Shown piece after piece: positions 18,707-27,862 of a stretch of 64,000 nucleotides of DNA. Made by a program: the position numbers and the translations under genes. This stretch comes from Flavobacterium hiemivividum. GTDB lineage: Bacteria; Bacteroidota; Bacteroidia; Flavobacteriales; Flavobacteriaceae. How positions within the stretch are numbered: position 1 is the first letter of the stretch; each line of letters opens with the position of its first letter. The notes beneath the pieces were generated by a model. That model was not told where the DNA came from, did no database searches, and saw only the letters and a program-made list of their open reading frames with translations. The stretch is taken from contig NZ_SMFO01000004.1 in NCBI RefSeq assembly GCF_004349145.1, positions 124,001-188,000 on the forward strand. Reading direction: 5' to 3'.

Positions 18707-19057
18707 ATGAACCACAAGGATTTAGATGTTTGGAAAAAAAGTATGGACTTAGTAGAGGTTATCTATAAATTGACCCAACAATTTCCTGAGTCTGAAAAGT
18801 TTGGATTAGCAAGTCAAATGAGAAGATGTGCTGTTTCGATCCCTTCCAATATAGCCGAAGGAGCTGCGAGAAAAGGCGATAAAGAATTAATTCATTTTCT
18901 GCATATAGCACTGGGATCTTTTGCTGAGTTAGAAACTCAGTATTTAATTGCAGTAAGACTGAATTTTACTGAGAAAAAGGACTCTATTGAGAACCTACTC
19001 AATGAGGTTAAAAAATCACTTTTAGGCTTTAGAAACTATATAGATAGTAAGAAGTGA
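18707..19057 (+). CDS. Four-helix-bundle protein (23S rRNA IVS-type family)
   Basis: A 116-residue, mostly helical protein matching the small family named after proteins found in 23S rRNA intervening sequences. Diagnostic parts are HKDLDVWKKSMDLV at the start, ASQMRRCAVSIPSNIAEGAAR in the middle (core QMRRCAVSIPSNIAEG), and FLHIALGSFAELETQ. Molecular function is not known. It lies between purine-rich repeat arrays, and its stop codon TGA falls inside the right-hand array. It has no obvious role in glycan synthesis and looks inserted between wzm and gmd copy 2. Confidence 0.85.
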   Translation: MNHKDLDVWKKSMDLVEVIYKLTQQFPESEKFGLASQMRRCAVSIPSNIAEGAARKGDKELIHFLHIALGSFAELETQYLIAVRLNFTEKKDSIENLLNEVKKSLLGFRNYIDSKK

Positions 19058-19134
19058 AGAGTGAAGAGTGAGAAGTGAAGAGTGAGAAGTTAAAAGTGAG
19101 AAGAGAAGTGAGAAGAGAAGTGAGAAGTGAGAAA
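19051..19134. repeat. GTGAGAA/GTGAAGA purine-rich direct-repeat array (right)
   Basis: Same 7-base units as 18565-18620. The array begins within the last codons of the four-helix-bundle gene, so the gene end and the repeat are fused. Confidence 0.75.
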
Positions 19135-19250
19135 GAAGCGGGGAGATTCATTTTGTCTATTCTCATTAAAAGGTTTGAAGCATTCTTAATAGGTATGGTC
19201 TCCTGTGTCTTCAGGCGGTTCCGACGACTTGGGAGGATTAAAGAAAAAAA

Positions 19251-20339
19251 ATGAAAACAGCATTAATAACAGGAGTAACAGGACAAGACGGTTCTTATCT
19301 CGCAGAATTTTTACTTTCGAAAGGATATAAAGTTCACGGTATTAAAAGAAGAGCTTCTTCATTTAATACTGATAGGATAGACCATCTTTATCAAGACCCA
19401 CACTCAGAAAATCAGAATTTTATTTTGTATTACGGTGATTTGAGTGATGCTACTAATTTAATTCGGATTATTCAAGAGTCTCAGCCCGATGAAATATATA
19501 ATCTCGGGGCAATGAGCCATGTAAAAGTTAGTTTTGATATTCCAGAATATACTGCTAACACCGATGGCTTAGGAGCACTACGTTTACTGGATGCTGTTCG
19601 AGTTCTTGGCTTAGAGAAAAAAACTAAAATATATCAAGCTTCTACTTCTGAGATGTATGGTCTGGTTCAAGAAGTCCCGCAATCAGAAACGACGCCTTTT
19701 TATCCAAGGTCTCCTTATGCTGTTGCAAAGATGTACGCCTATTGGATAACGGTTAATTATCGGGAAGCTTATGGTATGTTTGCTTGCAACGGAATTTTAT
19801 TTAATCATGAAAGTCCTTTGCGAGGAGAGACATTTGTGACAAGAAAAATCACACGCGGAATCGCTCAAATGGCTCTTGGACTAGAGAAGACTCTTTATAT
19901 GGGGAATATTGATTCTCAGCGAGACTGGGGACACGCTAAAGATTATATTGAGGCCATGTGGTTAATGTTGCAACAAGACGAGCCAGATGATTTTGTGATC
20001 GCTACAGGAATTACCACAAAGGTTAGAGACTTTATTATAATGGCATTCAATGAGCTGGGGGTAACTCTTGCTTTTAGTGGGGAGGGGATTGATGAGGTTG
20101 CTGTTGTTGTTTCGTCTTCGAATGTTGATTTTTCATTTGAAATTGGTCAGAAGGTAATTCAAATCGATCCTAACTATTTTCGTCCTACAGAGGTGGATGT
20201 ACTAAGGGGTGATAATACCAAAGCAAATGCTAAATTGGGTTGGCAACCAAAATATACATTAGCAATGTTAATTAAGGAAATGGTAGCTGCCGATTTAGAA
20301 CTTTTTAGAAAAGAAAAATACCTACAAGACTATAAATAA
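19251..20339 (+). CDS. gmd: GDP-mannose 4,6-dehydratase (copy 2)
   Basis: Same reaction as the gene at 761. [14 protein letters not shown] gives the NADP motif, [16 protein letters not shown] and STSE (131-134) are present, and the catalytic pair is Tyr156 and Lys160. Length 362. It differs from copy 1 throughout and lacks the extra residues after the STSE loop, so this is an old paralogue or a separately acquired gene and not a recent duplication. It is followed after 10 bp by fcl copy 2, which is much tighter than the copy 1 pair. Confidence 0.95.
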   Translation: MKTALITGVTGQDGSYLAEFLLSKGYKVHGIKRRASSFNTDRIDHLYQDPHSENQNFILYYGDLSDATNLIRIIQESQPDEIYNLGAMSHVKVSFDIPEYTANTDGLGALRLLDAVRVLGLEKKTKIYQASTSEMYGLVQEVPQSETTPFYPRSPYAVAKMYAYWITVNYREAYGMFACNGILFNHESPLRGETFVTRKITRGIAQMALGLEKTLYMGNIDSQRDWGHAKDYIEAMWLMLQQDEPDDFVIATGITTKVRDFIIMAFNELGVTLAFSGEGIDEVAVVVSSSNVDFSFEIGQKVIQIDPNYFRPTEVDVLRGDNTKANAKLGWQPKYTLAMLIKEMVAADLELFRKEKYLQDYK

Positions 20340-20349
20340 AGAAGAAGTG

Positions 20350-21270
20350 ATGCTATTTGACTCAAAAATATATGTGGCAGGACATCGCGGAATGGTGGGT
20401 AGTGCCATTGTTCAGAACCTTGAAGAAAAAGGCTATGTAAATATTATTACAAGAACTTCAGAGGAATTGGATTTAACCAATCAACTGGCTGTGAAAACGT
20501 TTTTTGAAGTTGAAAAGCCAGAGTATGTTTTTTTGGCTGCAGCCAAAGTAGGAGGAATCGTCGCCAATGATACCTATAGTGCCGATTTTATATATGAAAA
20601 CATACTCATTCAGACGCATGTAATTCATGAAAGTTATAAAAACAAGGTCAAAAAACTGCTTTTTTTAGGTTCCTCCTGTATCTATCCAAAAGTAGCACCG
20701 CAGCCTTTAAAAGAAGAATACCTTTTAACTGGTAAGTTGGAAGAGACAAATGAGTCTTATGCTATCGCAAAAATAGCGGGCATTAAGATGTGCGAAGCTT
20801 ATCGAAAACAATATGGATGCTCGTTTATAGCGGCTATGCCCACAAATTTATATGGCTTTAATGATAATTACAATTTGCAAAATTCGCATGTGATTCCGGC
20901 CTTACTTAGAAAATTTCATGAGGCAAAAAGCAGTGAATCTCCAGAAGTTGTTGTGTGGGGAACAGGAACTCCTTTTAGGGAATTTCTTCATGCCTCAGAT
21001 ATGGCGGATGCCTGCGTGTATTTAATGCAAAGTTATGACGATGGTGGTTTTGTAAATGTTGGTTCTGGCTGCGAAATAAGTATTGGCGACTTGGCCAATA
21101 TGGTTAAAGAGATAGTAGATTTTCAAGGAGAAATTATTTTTGATACTTCAAAGCCAGATGGAACAGCTAGGAAATTAATGGATATGACAAAGCTTCATGC
21201 TTTAGGATGGAAACATTCGATCTCACTGAGAGAAGGAATACAGAAAGTTTATTTACAGAAGTTTTTGTAG
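20350..21270 (+). CDS. fcl: GDP-L-fucose synthase (copy 2)
   Basis: Same reaction as the gene at 2090. [14 protein letters not shown] supplies the NADP motif (G11, G14, G17) and YAIAK the catalytic Tyr137 and Lys141. GSSCIYP and [10 protein letters not shown] replace the GPND of copy 1. The frame can be read from a GTG at 20347, but the ATG at 20350, preceded by GAAGAAG, is the better start. It makes GDP-fucose close to the two GT10 fucosyltransferases (23312 and 29575). Confidence 0.94.
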   Translation: MLFDSKIYVAGHRGMVGSAIVQNLEEKGYVNIITRTSEELDLTNQLAVKTFFEVEKPEYVFLAAAKVGGIVANDTYSADFIYENILIQTHVIHESYKNKVKKLLFLGSSCIYPKVAPQPLKEEYLLTGKLEETNESYAIAKIAGIKMCEAYRKQYGCSFIAAMPTNLYGFNDNYNLQNSHVIPALLRKFHEAKSSESPEVVVWGTGTPFREFLHASDMADACVYLMQSYDDGGFVNVGSGCEISIGDLANMVKEIVDFQGEIIFDTSKPDGTARKLMDMTKLHALGWKHSISLREGIQKVYLQKFL

Positions 21271-21456
21271 ATAGCGGAAAGTGAGTCAAATATTCTTATC
21301 GTTGATTTATGAAAATAGAGTTAATGAAATAGCGAATCTCGACTTCGATCGATTTGACACAATATAAAAACAGTATATTGATAAATTAATTAGAATAAAA
21401 AGGGGGAGCTGAGTTCACAATCAATCGATGAATTTTCGATTATAAGATTTTTTTTT

Positions 21457-21555
21457 ATGAATGTTGAAAAAATAAAACGAATTTATAGATTTTTATTTCC
21501 GAAAAAATATTCCCAATCTGAATTGTTTGAGGTTAAATTAAAAAAAATAAATTAG
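21457..21555 (+). other. Out-of-frame 5' part of the FkbM methyltransferase gene
   Basis: A 32-codon frame starting with ATG at 21457 (MNVEKIKRIYRFLFPKK...) ends at a TAG just after an A8 run at 21540-21547. Adding one A, or a -1 slip on A-AAA-AAA, would join it to the FkbM frame, giving about 272 residues, a usual size for that family. The part before the methyltransferase motifs would otherwise be short and start with TTG. See the next entry. Confidence 0.6.
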
Positions 21556-21587
21556 TTACTCATTTTGAAAAAAAGGATTCTAATTAC

Positions 21588-22274
21588 TTGGTGGAGATTT
21601 CCAATCAGTATAATTTAATTTTAAGAGATTATAACTTTAGTGATTATGAGGTTTTAGAACAAATTTTTAATTTTAGAGAATATGATGTTGTTTTAAAAAT
21701 GATGTTATTAAATTTTGAGCATCTAAAAAGCCCTGTCATAATTGACGCAGGGGCAAATGTTGGATATACGTCACTTTTTTTTTCTAATTATTTTAAAGAT
21801 CTAAGAATATTTGCCATTGAGCCTTCATTTTCTAATGTGGAAATTTATAGACAAAACATAAACTTTTTTAAGAATAATACAGCTACAAAATTATACCATA
21901 GAGCTCTATCGCATAAATCAAGTTTGACTTTTACAGTGGAACGTAATTTTCGAGACAGGAAAGATTGGTCAATTACTACTAAAGAAGATGTAAAAGGTGA
22001 GGTAAAAGGAATTACGATTGATGATATTTTAAAGGAAAATAGTTTAGAATATATTTCTCTGCTAAAAATTGATGTAGAAGGAGCAGAACGATTCTTGTTT
22101 ACAAATAATAATGACTTATCTTTTTTAAAAAACACGAAGATAGTGGCAATTGAAATTCACGATGAATATAATTGCAGAATAGAAATTGAAAACATACTCA
22201 GAAGAAAAGGCTTCTTTTTGTTCGAATCAGGAGAATTGACAATCGGGATCAATAAAATTTTATTTAATGATTAA
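21588..22274 (+). CDS. FkbM-family methyltransferase, probably frame-shifted at its 5' end
   Basis: S-adenosylmethionine-dependent O-methyltransferase of the FkbM type, likely to methylate a sugar of the glycan. VIIDAGANVGYTS is motif I, FAIEPSFSN motif II, and LLKIDVEGAE the characteristic FkbM acidic motif. The only start in this frame is a TTG at 21588. The frame is in fact open back to about 21537 and appears to continue a separate ATG-started frame at 21457, joined across an A8 tract. It overlaps the next gene by 8 bp (ATGATTAA), suggesting translational coupling. Either a real interruption, slippage control or a base-call error. Confidence 0.8.
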   Translation: MVEISNQYNLILRDYNFSDYEVLEQIFNFREYDVVLKMMLLNFEHLKSPVIIDAGANVGYTSLFFSNYFKDLRIFAIEPSFSNVEIYRQNINFFKNNTATKLYHRALSHKSSLTFTVERNFRDRKDWSITTKEDVKGEVKGITIDDILKENSLEYISLLKIDVEGAERFLFTNNNDLSFLKNTKIVAIEIHDEYNCRIEIENILRRKGFFLFESGELTIGINKILFND

Positions 22275-23292
22275 TGAACCAATAGTATCAGTTGTACTAC
22301 CTGTTTATAACTGTGAGAATTATGTAAAACAAGCAATTCAAAGTATTTTAAACCAAACCTTTCGTGATTTTGAGTTATTAATCATTGATGATGCTTCTAC
22401 TGATGAAACAGTTAAAATAATTAATAGCTATACTGATAATAGAATTCAACTTATTTTAAAACCATTGAATTCAGGGTACACTAATAGTTTAAATTATGGA
22501 ATTCAAATTGCAAAAGGGAAATATATAGCACGAATGGATGGGGATGACATTAGTATGTTGAACCGCTTTGCTAAACAAGTTTCTTTTTTAGAAGTAAATC
22601 ATGAAGTGATTGTATGTGGATCCTGGTTTCGAGTGATTGGGTCTGGAAAGGTGATACAACTTCCTGAGAATGCGGATTTAATTAAAAGTCATTTATTAAG
22701 AGGGAATTGCATTGCACATCCTTCTGTGATGATTAGGAAAGAATCATTGAATAGACTTTCCGCAGTTTATGATGCAAATAGAGAACCAGCTGAAGATTAC
22801 GACCTTTGGACACGTTTAGCCTTAATAGGGAAATTGCATAATTTGCAAGAAGTGTTATTAGATTATAGGATTCACAATAATCAAGTATCAAATAAGCAAG
22901 GTGAAAAACAAAAACAAAATGATTTTGAAATAAAACGAAATTTATATAGTGTGTTGGATTTTAATTTTTTACCCGTTGAATCCGTCGTTTTTGAAAAAAT
23001 GCTAAATCATGGGAATGGAATAATATTTAAAGATGTTCCCGTTTTTAAAAAGATGCAGTTGAAATTGTTAGCTTCCAATAGTAAAAATGTCTTTGAACCA
23101 AAAAGTTTTAAAGCAGAAATTTTATATTTGGATAAGTTTATTATAAAACGCTGTTTTTTGGATAAGAAAGATTTTTACCCAATCACTTTTCTACAATATT
23201 TACAGGTAAAAAATGATTTAAGTTATAAATTGAATTTTACTGATCAATTGAAATTATTCGTAAAGTCTATGATTTTTTTTAAAGTCAAGTAA
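22267..23292 (+). CDS. Family 2 glycosyltransferase
   Basis: GT-A fold enzyme starting directly with VSVVLPVYNCENYV. IDDASTDET holds the first Asp motif, and IARMDGDD is the metal-binding D-x-D equivalent. EDYDLWTRL is the catalytic-base region common in WcaA/WaaE-like enzymes. It most resembles the GT2 at 37717 (IARMDADD, EDYDLW/DWELW). 341 residues with a C-terminal extension of unknown role. First of the densely packed glycosyltransferase series. Sugar specificity cannot be inferred. Confidence 0.9.
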   Translation: MINEPIVSVVLPVYNCENYVKQAIQSILNQTFRDFELLIIDDASTDETVKIINSYTDNRIQLILKPLNSGYTNSLNYGIQIAKGKYIARMDGDDISMLNRFAKQVSFLEVNHEVIVCGSWFRVIGSGKVIQLPENADLIKSHLLRGNCIAHPSVMIRKESLNRLSAVYDANREPAEDYDLWTRLALIGKLHNLQEVLLDYRIHNNQVSNKQGEKQKQNDFEIKRNLYSVLDFNFLPVESVVFEKMLNHGNGIIFKDVPVFKKMQLKLLASNSKNVFEPKSFKAEILYLDKFIIKRCFLDKKDFYPITFLQYLQVKNDLSYKLNFTDQLKLFVKSMIFFKVK

Positions 23293-23311
23293 ATTTAATA
23301 GTTATTATTGT

Positions 23312-24247
23312 ATGAAGGAAATAAAAATTGATTTTGTGGATTTTTGGCCTGGATTCGATAAGACTAATAATTATTTTTATAATATATTAATTGAAAAATA
23401 TAAAGTCATTATAGACGATAAACCAGATTTTTTATTTTACTCTTGCTATGGTAAAGATTATTTAAACTATAAATGTATTCGGATATTTTATTCGGCCGAA
23501 AATTTAAGACCCGATTTCTCTGCTTGTGATTTTGCTTTTTCGTTTGATTATAATAATCGTAATAATCACTTTAGACTTCCATTGTATTCACTGTACGTAG
23601 AAAAGCGTAACATGCAGGAAACAATTGAGTCAGTTCTAACTAGGGTCGAGGCCGAAAAGAAATGGAGGGCCAAAACTAAATTCTGTTGCATGCTGGTGTC
23701 CAATCCTAAAGCAACTAAAAGATTGAAATTTTTTAAAAATCTATCTAAAGTTAAACAGGTTGATTCAGGAGGAACTGTTCTAAATAATGTAGGAGGACCA
23801 GTTTATGATAAATTAGATTTTATAAAGGATTATAAATTTGTTATTGCATTTGAAAATAGTCAGTATGATGGCTACACTACTGAGAAGTTGATTGAGCCTA
23901 TTTTCAAAGACTGCATACCCATTTATTGGGGGAATAAACTTGTAGAGGTAGATTTTAATCCAAATAGAATACTTAATTACAGTCAATTTAAGTCTGAAAA
24001 AGAATTGATTGACAGAATAGTCGAAATAGATCAAAACGATGAATTAGCGATTCAAATGTTAATGCAGCCTGTTTTTAGTTTGGATAGGGTCAGTTATGAA
24101 GAGGAAAGACAACAAGTGCTTGCAGTATTAAATCAAATTTTTGAAAGTGTTGGAAAACCCATAGCGCAACAACCGTGGAAGTATATACATTTATTGAAAG
24201 AGTACTATATTATTAATAAAAAGAGAGTTTTAAGAAGATTGAATTGA
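23312..24247 (+). CDS. GT10-family fucosyltransferase (copy 1)
   Basis: GT-B fold enzyme of the alpha-1,3/4-fucosyltransferase family, which uses GDP-L-fucose. The GT10 core is clear: FVIAFENSQYDGYTTEKL (core AFENS...YTTEKL), then DCIPIYWG. The N-terminal half has FRLPLYSLY and CMLVSNPKATKR, as in Helicobacter and Bacteroides GT10 proteins. Length 311. It aligns end to end with the GT10 at 29575. Its substrate can be supplied by either gmd/fcl pair in the window. Confidence 0.9.
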   Translation: MKEIKIDFVDFWPGFDKTNNYFYNILIEKYKVIIDDKPDFLFYSCYGKDYLNYKCIRIFYSAENLRPDFSACDFAFSFDYNNRNNHFRLPLYSLYVEKRNMQETIESVLTRVEAEKKWRAKTKFCCMLVSNPKATKRLKFFKNLSKVKQVDSGGTVLNNVGGPVYDKLDFIKDYKFVIAFENSQYDGYTTEKLIEPIFKDCIPIYWGNKLVEVDFNPNRILNYSQFKSEKELIDRIVEIDQNDELAIQMLMQPVFSLDRVSYEEERQQVLAVLNQIFESVGKPIAQQPWKYIHLLKEYYIINKKRVLRRLN

Positions 24248-24359
24248 ATTTCATTCGTAGATTACAATATTAAATGAAAATAGTAATTGTAGCGGTTAAT
24301 TTAAATTATAAAATCAAGGTTTTTAGGTTTTTTTTAGCTGTTCCAGTTTGTTGACAATT

Positions 24360-25643
24360 ATGAGCGTAAATAAAAATATCATATTAAAAGCCGAAAATAT
24401 TTCCAAACAATACCGTCTCGGATTAGTTGGCACTGGTACTTTGAGCCATGATGTGAATCGATGGTGGCACAGTATTAGGGGGAAAGAGGATCCGTATTTA
24501 AAAGTAGGCGACATCAATGATAGAAGTACTAAAGGGGATAGTGAGTATGTGTGGGCATTAAAAGATATTAACTTTGAAGTTCAAAGAGGAGAGGTTTTAG
24601 GTATTATAGGCAAGAACGGAGCGGGTAAATCTACATTATTAAAAATTTTATCTCGTGTGACGGCTCCTACCACAGGTAGTATCAAATTTGGAGGACGCGT
24701 AGCATCCTTGTTAGAAGTAGGTACTGGCTTTAATGGTGAAATGACAGGTAGGGAAAATATCTATTTCAATGGTGCTATTTTGGGCATGACAAAAAAAGAA
24801 ATTACTTCTAAGATTGATGAAATAATAGATTTTTCTGGTTGTGAGCGTTATATTGATACTCCTGTAAAAAGATATAGTAGCGGAATGACAGTACGTTTGG
24901 CATTTGCAGTAGCCGCTTTTTTAGAACCTGAAATTTTGATTATTGATGAGGTTTTGGCGGTAGGTGATGCCGAATTTCAGAAAAAAGCAATTGGCAAGAT
25001 GCAAGATATATCGAGAGGAGAAGGAAGAACCGTATTGTTTGTGAGTCATAATATGGCGGCTATCAATCAGCTCTGTACCAAAATTATGGTGATGGAATAT
25101 GGTACGGTTGTTTTTGAAGGGAATACTAATGAAGGGATCGAAGAATATTTAAAAACCAATCAATTCGAAGGTTATTGTAGTGAATATATAAATGAATCCG
25201 TTGAAACATCAGGAATATTAAATATTCAACTTGTTGATAATAAAAATCAAGTAAGAACCGAATATGGGTTTGATGAACAAATTGCAATTAAAATTAAGAT
25301 TAAAGTTGCTGATAAGCACTTGAACTCTTTTCTTGGATTTAGAGTAACAGATAACAATGAGCGAAATATTTTTACATCTGAGATTGAATTGGGAACTGCG
25401 ATAAATAAGAGTGGTATTTACGAATTTTTCATTGAAATACCAGTAAAAACTTTGTTGCCTAATCGATTTAAAATCACTTTTGCACTACATATCCCGAATG
25501 TTACTTTTATTGATTGTTTGAATGATTGTCTTTCATTTGAAATTGTTGAAACTGGGTCAGATTTTCATAAATATGGAAATACAGATAACGGTTGTGTAAT
25601 TGTTGATTGTGATTGGAATAAAATAAATTATATTGATGTGTAA
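24360..25643 (+). CDS. wzt: ABC polysaccharide export ATP-binding protein with C-terminal glycan-recognition domain
   Basis: ATPase partner of Wzm. Walker A GKNGAGKST (Gly84 to about Thr92), signature YSSGMTVRLAFA, Walker B IIDEVLAVGD (Asp196, Glu197) and the switch histidine in VSHNM are intact. Residues from about 265 to the end form a separate beta-rich domain of the Wzt C-terminal type, which in known systems recognises the modified end of the chain. This fits export of a finished, capped polymer. A TTG at 24348 also opens the frame, but the ATG at 24360 fits relatives better. It overlaps the next gene's likely start. Confidence 0.94.
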   Translation: MSVNKNIILKAENISKQYRLGLVGTGTLSHDVNRWWHSIRGKEDPYLKVGDINDRSTKGDSEYVWALKDINFEVQRGEVLGIIGKNGAGKSTLLKILSRVTAPTTGSIKFGGRVASLLEVGTGFNGEMTGRENIYFNGAILGMTKKEITSKIDEIIDFSGCERYIDTPVKRYSSGMTVRLAFAVAAFLEPEILIIDEVLAVGDAEFQKKAIGKMQDISRGEGRTVLFVSHNMAAINQLCTKIMVMEYGTVVFEGNTNEGIEEYLKTNQFEGYCSEYINESVETSGILNIQLVDNKNQVRTEYGFDEQIAIKIKIKVADKHLNSFLGFRVTDNNERNIFTSEIELGTAINKSGIYEFFIEIPVKTLLPNRFKITFALHIPNVTFIDCLNDCLSFEIVETGSDFHKYGNTDNGCVIVDCDWNKINYIDV

Positions 25644-26562
25644 AGATTTTAATAGTATGATACAATCTACAGTTGATCTTAATAGTAAAGCTTTTCTAAA
25701 AGAAACCATTCCTGTAAAGAAACTAATTGTAGGATATAAAAATCAATTTGATATTGATATTAAAAACTACCTAAAAAATGTTTCAGAAGTTAAAATATTC
25801 GAATGTGAAAATACTGGCTATCAGTTTTTTTTTCCTTATCATATTGATGGAGATAGTTGTTTTTATGAAAAACTACAAAAATTCGATTGGTATTATATGC
25901 CATGGAAATGGGAACATGAATGTAGTAAAAAAATACTATTAGGTAATGAAAAAGTACTTGAAATAGGTAGTGGTGGATTAGGTTTTGTTGAGAATCTTGC
26001 CAAATCTGGATTTGACATTACAGGTTTAGAATTGAATGAAGATAGTATTGAAAAAGCATCTAAATTAGGGTTAAAAGTTTTAAATGAGTCTATTCAGATT
26101 CATGCTGTACATAATTTTGAAAATTATGATGTAGTTTGTTCTTATCAGGTATTAGAACATATTTCTGAGGTTAGTTCGTTTATCAAAGCGCAAATTGATT
26201 GTCTAAAAAAGGGAGGTAAATTAATCATAGCAGTACCCAATAATAATTCATTTATAAAATATTCTAAAGGTGGTTTACTTAATTTTCCACCCCATCATAT
26301 GGGGTTGTGGAATGAGAGATCATTGCGGAATCTGGTTAATGTATTTGATGTTAAAGTAGATAAGGTATTGTATGAGCCACTACAGAAATATCATTTGGAT
26401 TGGTTTATTCAATCTACGATTAACGAAATTATTTATAGAAGTAAATTTCTTAAATGGATTTTTAATTTTTTTAAATTAAGAAAATTATATGTCAGAATAG
26501 TAAATAAAATCCGAATAAAAATTAAAGGTCACACTATTATGATTATTTACACAAAGGTTTAA
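25636..26562 (+). CDS. Class I SAM-dependent methyltransferase
   Basis: A Rossmann-type methyltransferase. VLEIGSGGLGFVENLA is motif I, GLELNEDSIEKA motif II, and VCSYQVLEHISE with KKGGKLIIAVPN motifs III-IV. An N-terminal extension of about 100 residues precedes the fold. The start is uncertain: ATG at 25636 overlaps the wzt stop, and a second ATG lies at 25657. In ABC-exported O-antigens, a methyltransferase next to wzt often caps the chain end that the Wzt C-terminal domain binds. That role is possible here but inferred from position only. Confidence 0.85.
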   Translation: MCKDFNSMIQSTVDLNSKAFLKETIPVKKLIVGYKNQFDIDIKNYLKNVSEVKIFECENTGYQFFFPYHIDGDSCFYEKLQKFDWYYMPWKWEHECSKKILLGNEKVLEIGSGGLGFVENLAKSGFDITGLELNEDSIEKASKLGLKVLNESIQIHAVHNFENYDVVCSYQVLEHISEVSSFIKAQIDCLKKGGKLIIAVPNNNSFIKYSKGGLLNFPPHHMGLWNERSLRNLVNVFDVKVDKVLYEPLQKYHLDWFIQSTINEIIYRSKFLKWIFNFFKLRKLYVRIVNKIRIKIKGHTIMIIYTKV

Positions 26563-27846
26563 ATGAAAGTACTTATAGTAAATACTTTTGATAGAGGAGG
26601 AGCCGCTAATTCTTGTCTTAGGTTGCATAGAGCATTGCTAGAGTCAGTGACTGATTCAAAAGTGCTATTGAGAGACAAGACAAAAAGAATCAATCAAACT
26701 ATTCCGTTTAATCAACCACCAGTCCAGTTTTCACTTATAGAGAAAATTCAAAAGAAAATAGTTAGGATTTTAAAACAACTTAAAATTTTAAAAACCAATA
26801 CTAGTACTCCCGAAAATAAGTTTATAGCCAGTAGAAGAAATGGATTAGAAATGTTCAGTTTTCCTAATTCGCCATTTGATATTACTGAATGTAAAGAGTA
26901 TCAAGATGCAGATATTATAAACCTACATTGGGTAGCTAATTTTTTAGATTATAGAACATTCTTTGAAAGAAACACCAAGCCAGTCGTTTGGACACTTCAT
27001 GATATGAATCCTTTTACAGGAGGAGAGCATTATTTAGAGAAATATTTGGGTATTGATGAAGAGGGATTTCCCCAAAAACGTATTTTATCAGTAGAAGAAT
27101 TACAAAATTCAGACAAAAATCAATATATTAAGAAAAAGGCGCTGTTGAATTGCACTAATCTGACCATTGTTGCACCATCCCAATGGTTGGCAAATGAAGC
27201 TAAAAAAAGTGAATTGTTTAAATCACGAGAAGTTGTCTGTATTCCGTATGGTCTTGATTCGGATATTTTTGCACCTAGGGATAAACAATATTCCCGAAAT
27301 TTACTAAATATCCCTTTGGATAAAAAAGTCATTTTGTTTGTAGCAGATTCTATAAGCAACAATCGTAAAGGTTTTGTATTTCTTAAAAAAGCATTTGAAC
27401 AATTGGAAATGCAAAATGTTGTGTTGTGTGCTATTGGTAATAAAAATAGTGAATTAGAGTCTGTAAACAATATTATTGAATTAGGGCCTATTTATGACGA
27501 AAGACTAATGAGTATTGTCTATTCTGCAGCCGATGTTTTTGTGATACCTTCGTTAATGGATAATTTACCTAATACGGTTTTAGAATCATTAATGTGCGGT
27601 ACACCAGTTATAGGTTTTCCAGTTGGAGGTATTGTTGATATGGTTCAACATGGTGAAAACGGTATGTTGACCAAAGATATTAGTGTAAAGTCTTTATTAG
27701 AAAGTTTACAAGAATTTTTAAAAAGTGATAGTGTATTTGACTCAAGTCAAATCAGAATAAATGCAGTAAAAAAATACGATTTAAAAGTACAAGCATTGGA
27801 GTATAAAAAAATATTTGAGACTATATTAGCGAATACAAATAACTAA
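26563..27846 (+). CDS. Family 4 glycosyltransferase
   Basis: GT-B fold retaining glycosyltransferase. The N-domain opens with VLIVNTFDRGGAANSCLRLH (core TFDRGGAA), and VWTLHDMNPFTGG is a donor/acceptor loop frequent in Bacteroidetes members. The C-domain has VADSISNNRKG and the E-x7-E type nucleotide-sugar motif in PNTVLESLMCGTPVIGF. 427 residues. It starts on the base after the methyltransferase stop, so the two are probably coupled. Confidence 0.9.
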   Translation: MKVLIVNTFDRGGAANSCLRLHRALLESVTDSKVLLRDKTKRINQTIPFNQPPVQFSLIEKIQKKIVRILKQLKILKTNTSTPENKFIASRRNGLEMFSFPNSPFDITECKEYQDADIINLHWVANFLDYRTFFERNTKPVVWTLHDMNPFTGGEHYLEKYLGIDEEGFPQKRILSVEELQNSDKNQYIKKKALLNCTNLTIVAPSQWLANEAKKSELFKSREVVCIPYGLDSDIFAPRDKQYSRNLLNIPLDKKVILFVADSISNNRKGFVFLKKAFEQLEMQNVVLCAIGNKNSELESVNNIIELGPIYDERLMSIVYSAADVFVIPSLMDNLPNTVLESLMCGTPVIGFPVGGIVDMVQHGENGMLTKDISVKSLLESLQEFLKSDSVFDSSQIRINAVKKYDLKVQALEYKKIFETILANTNN

Positions 27847-27862
27847 AAATTAAATTAATACA

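Noticed and set aside
21540..21547. Programmed -1 frameshifting as the firm explanation for the split FkbM gene
   Set aside because: The heptamer fits, but I saw no clear downstream stem or pseudoknot and cannot exclude a sequencing error, so it is listed only as one option.
24348..24359. TTG at 24348 as the wzt start
   Set aside because: Would add only a few residues not seen in relatives; the ATG at 24360 is more likely.
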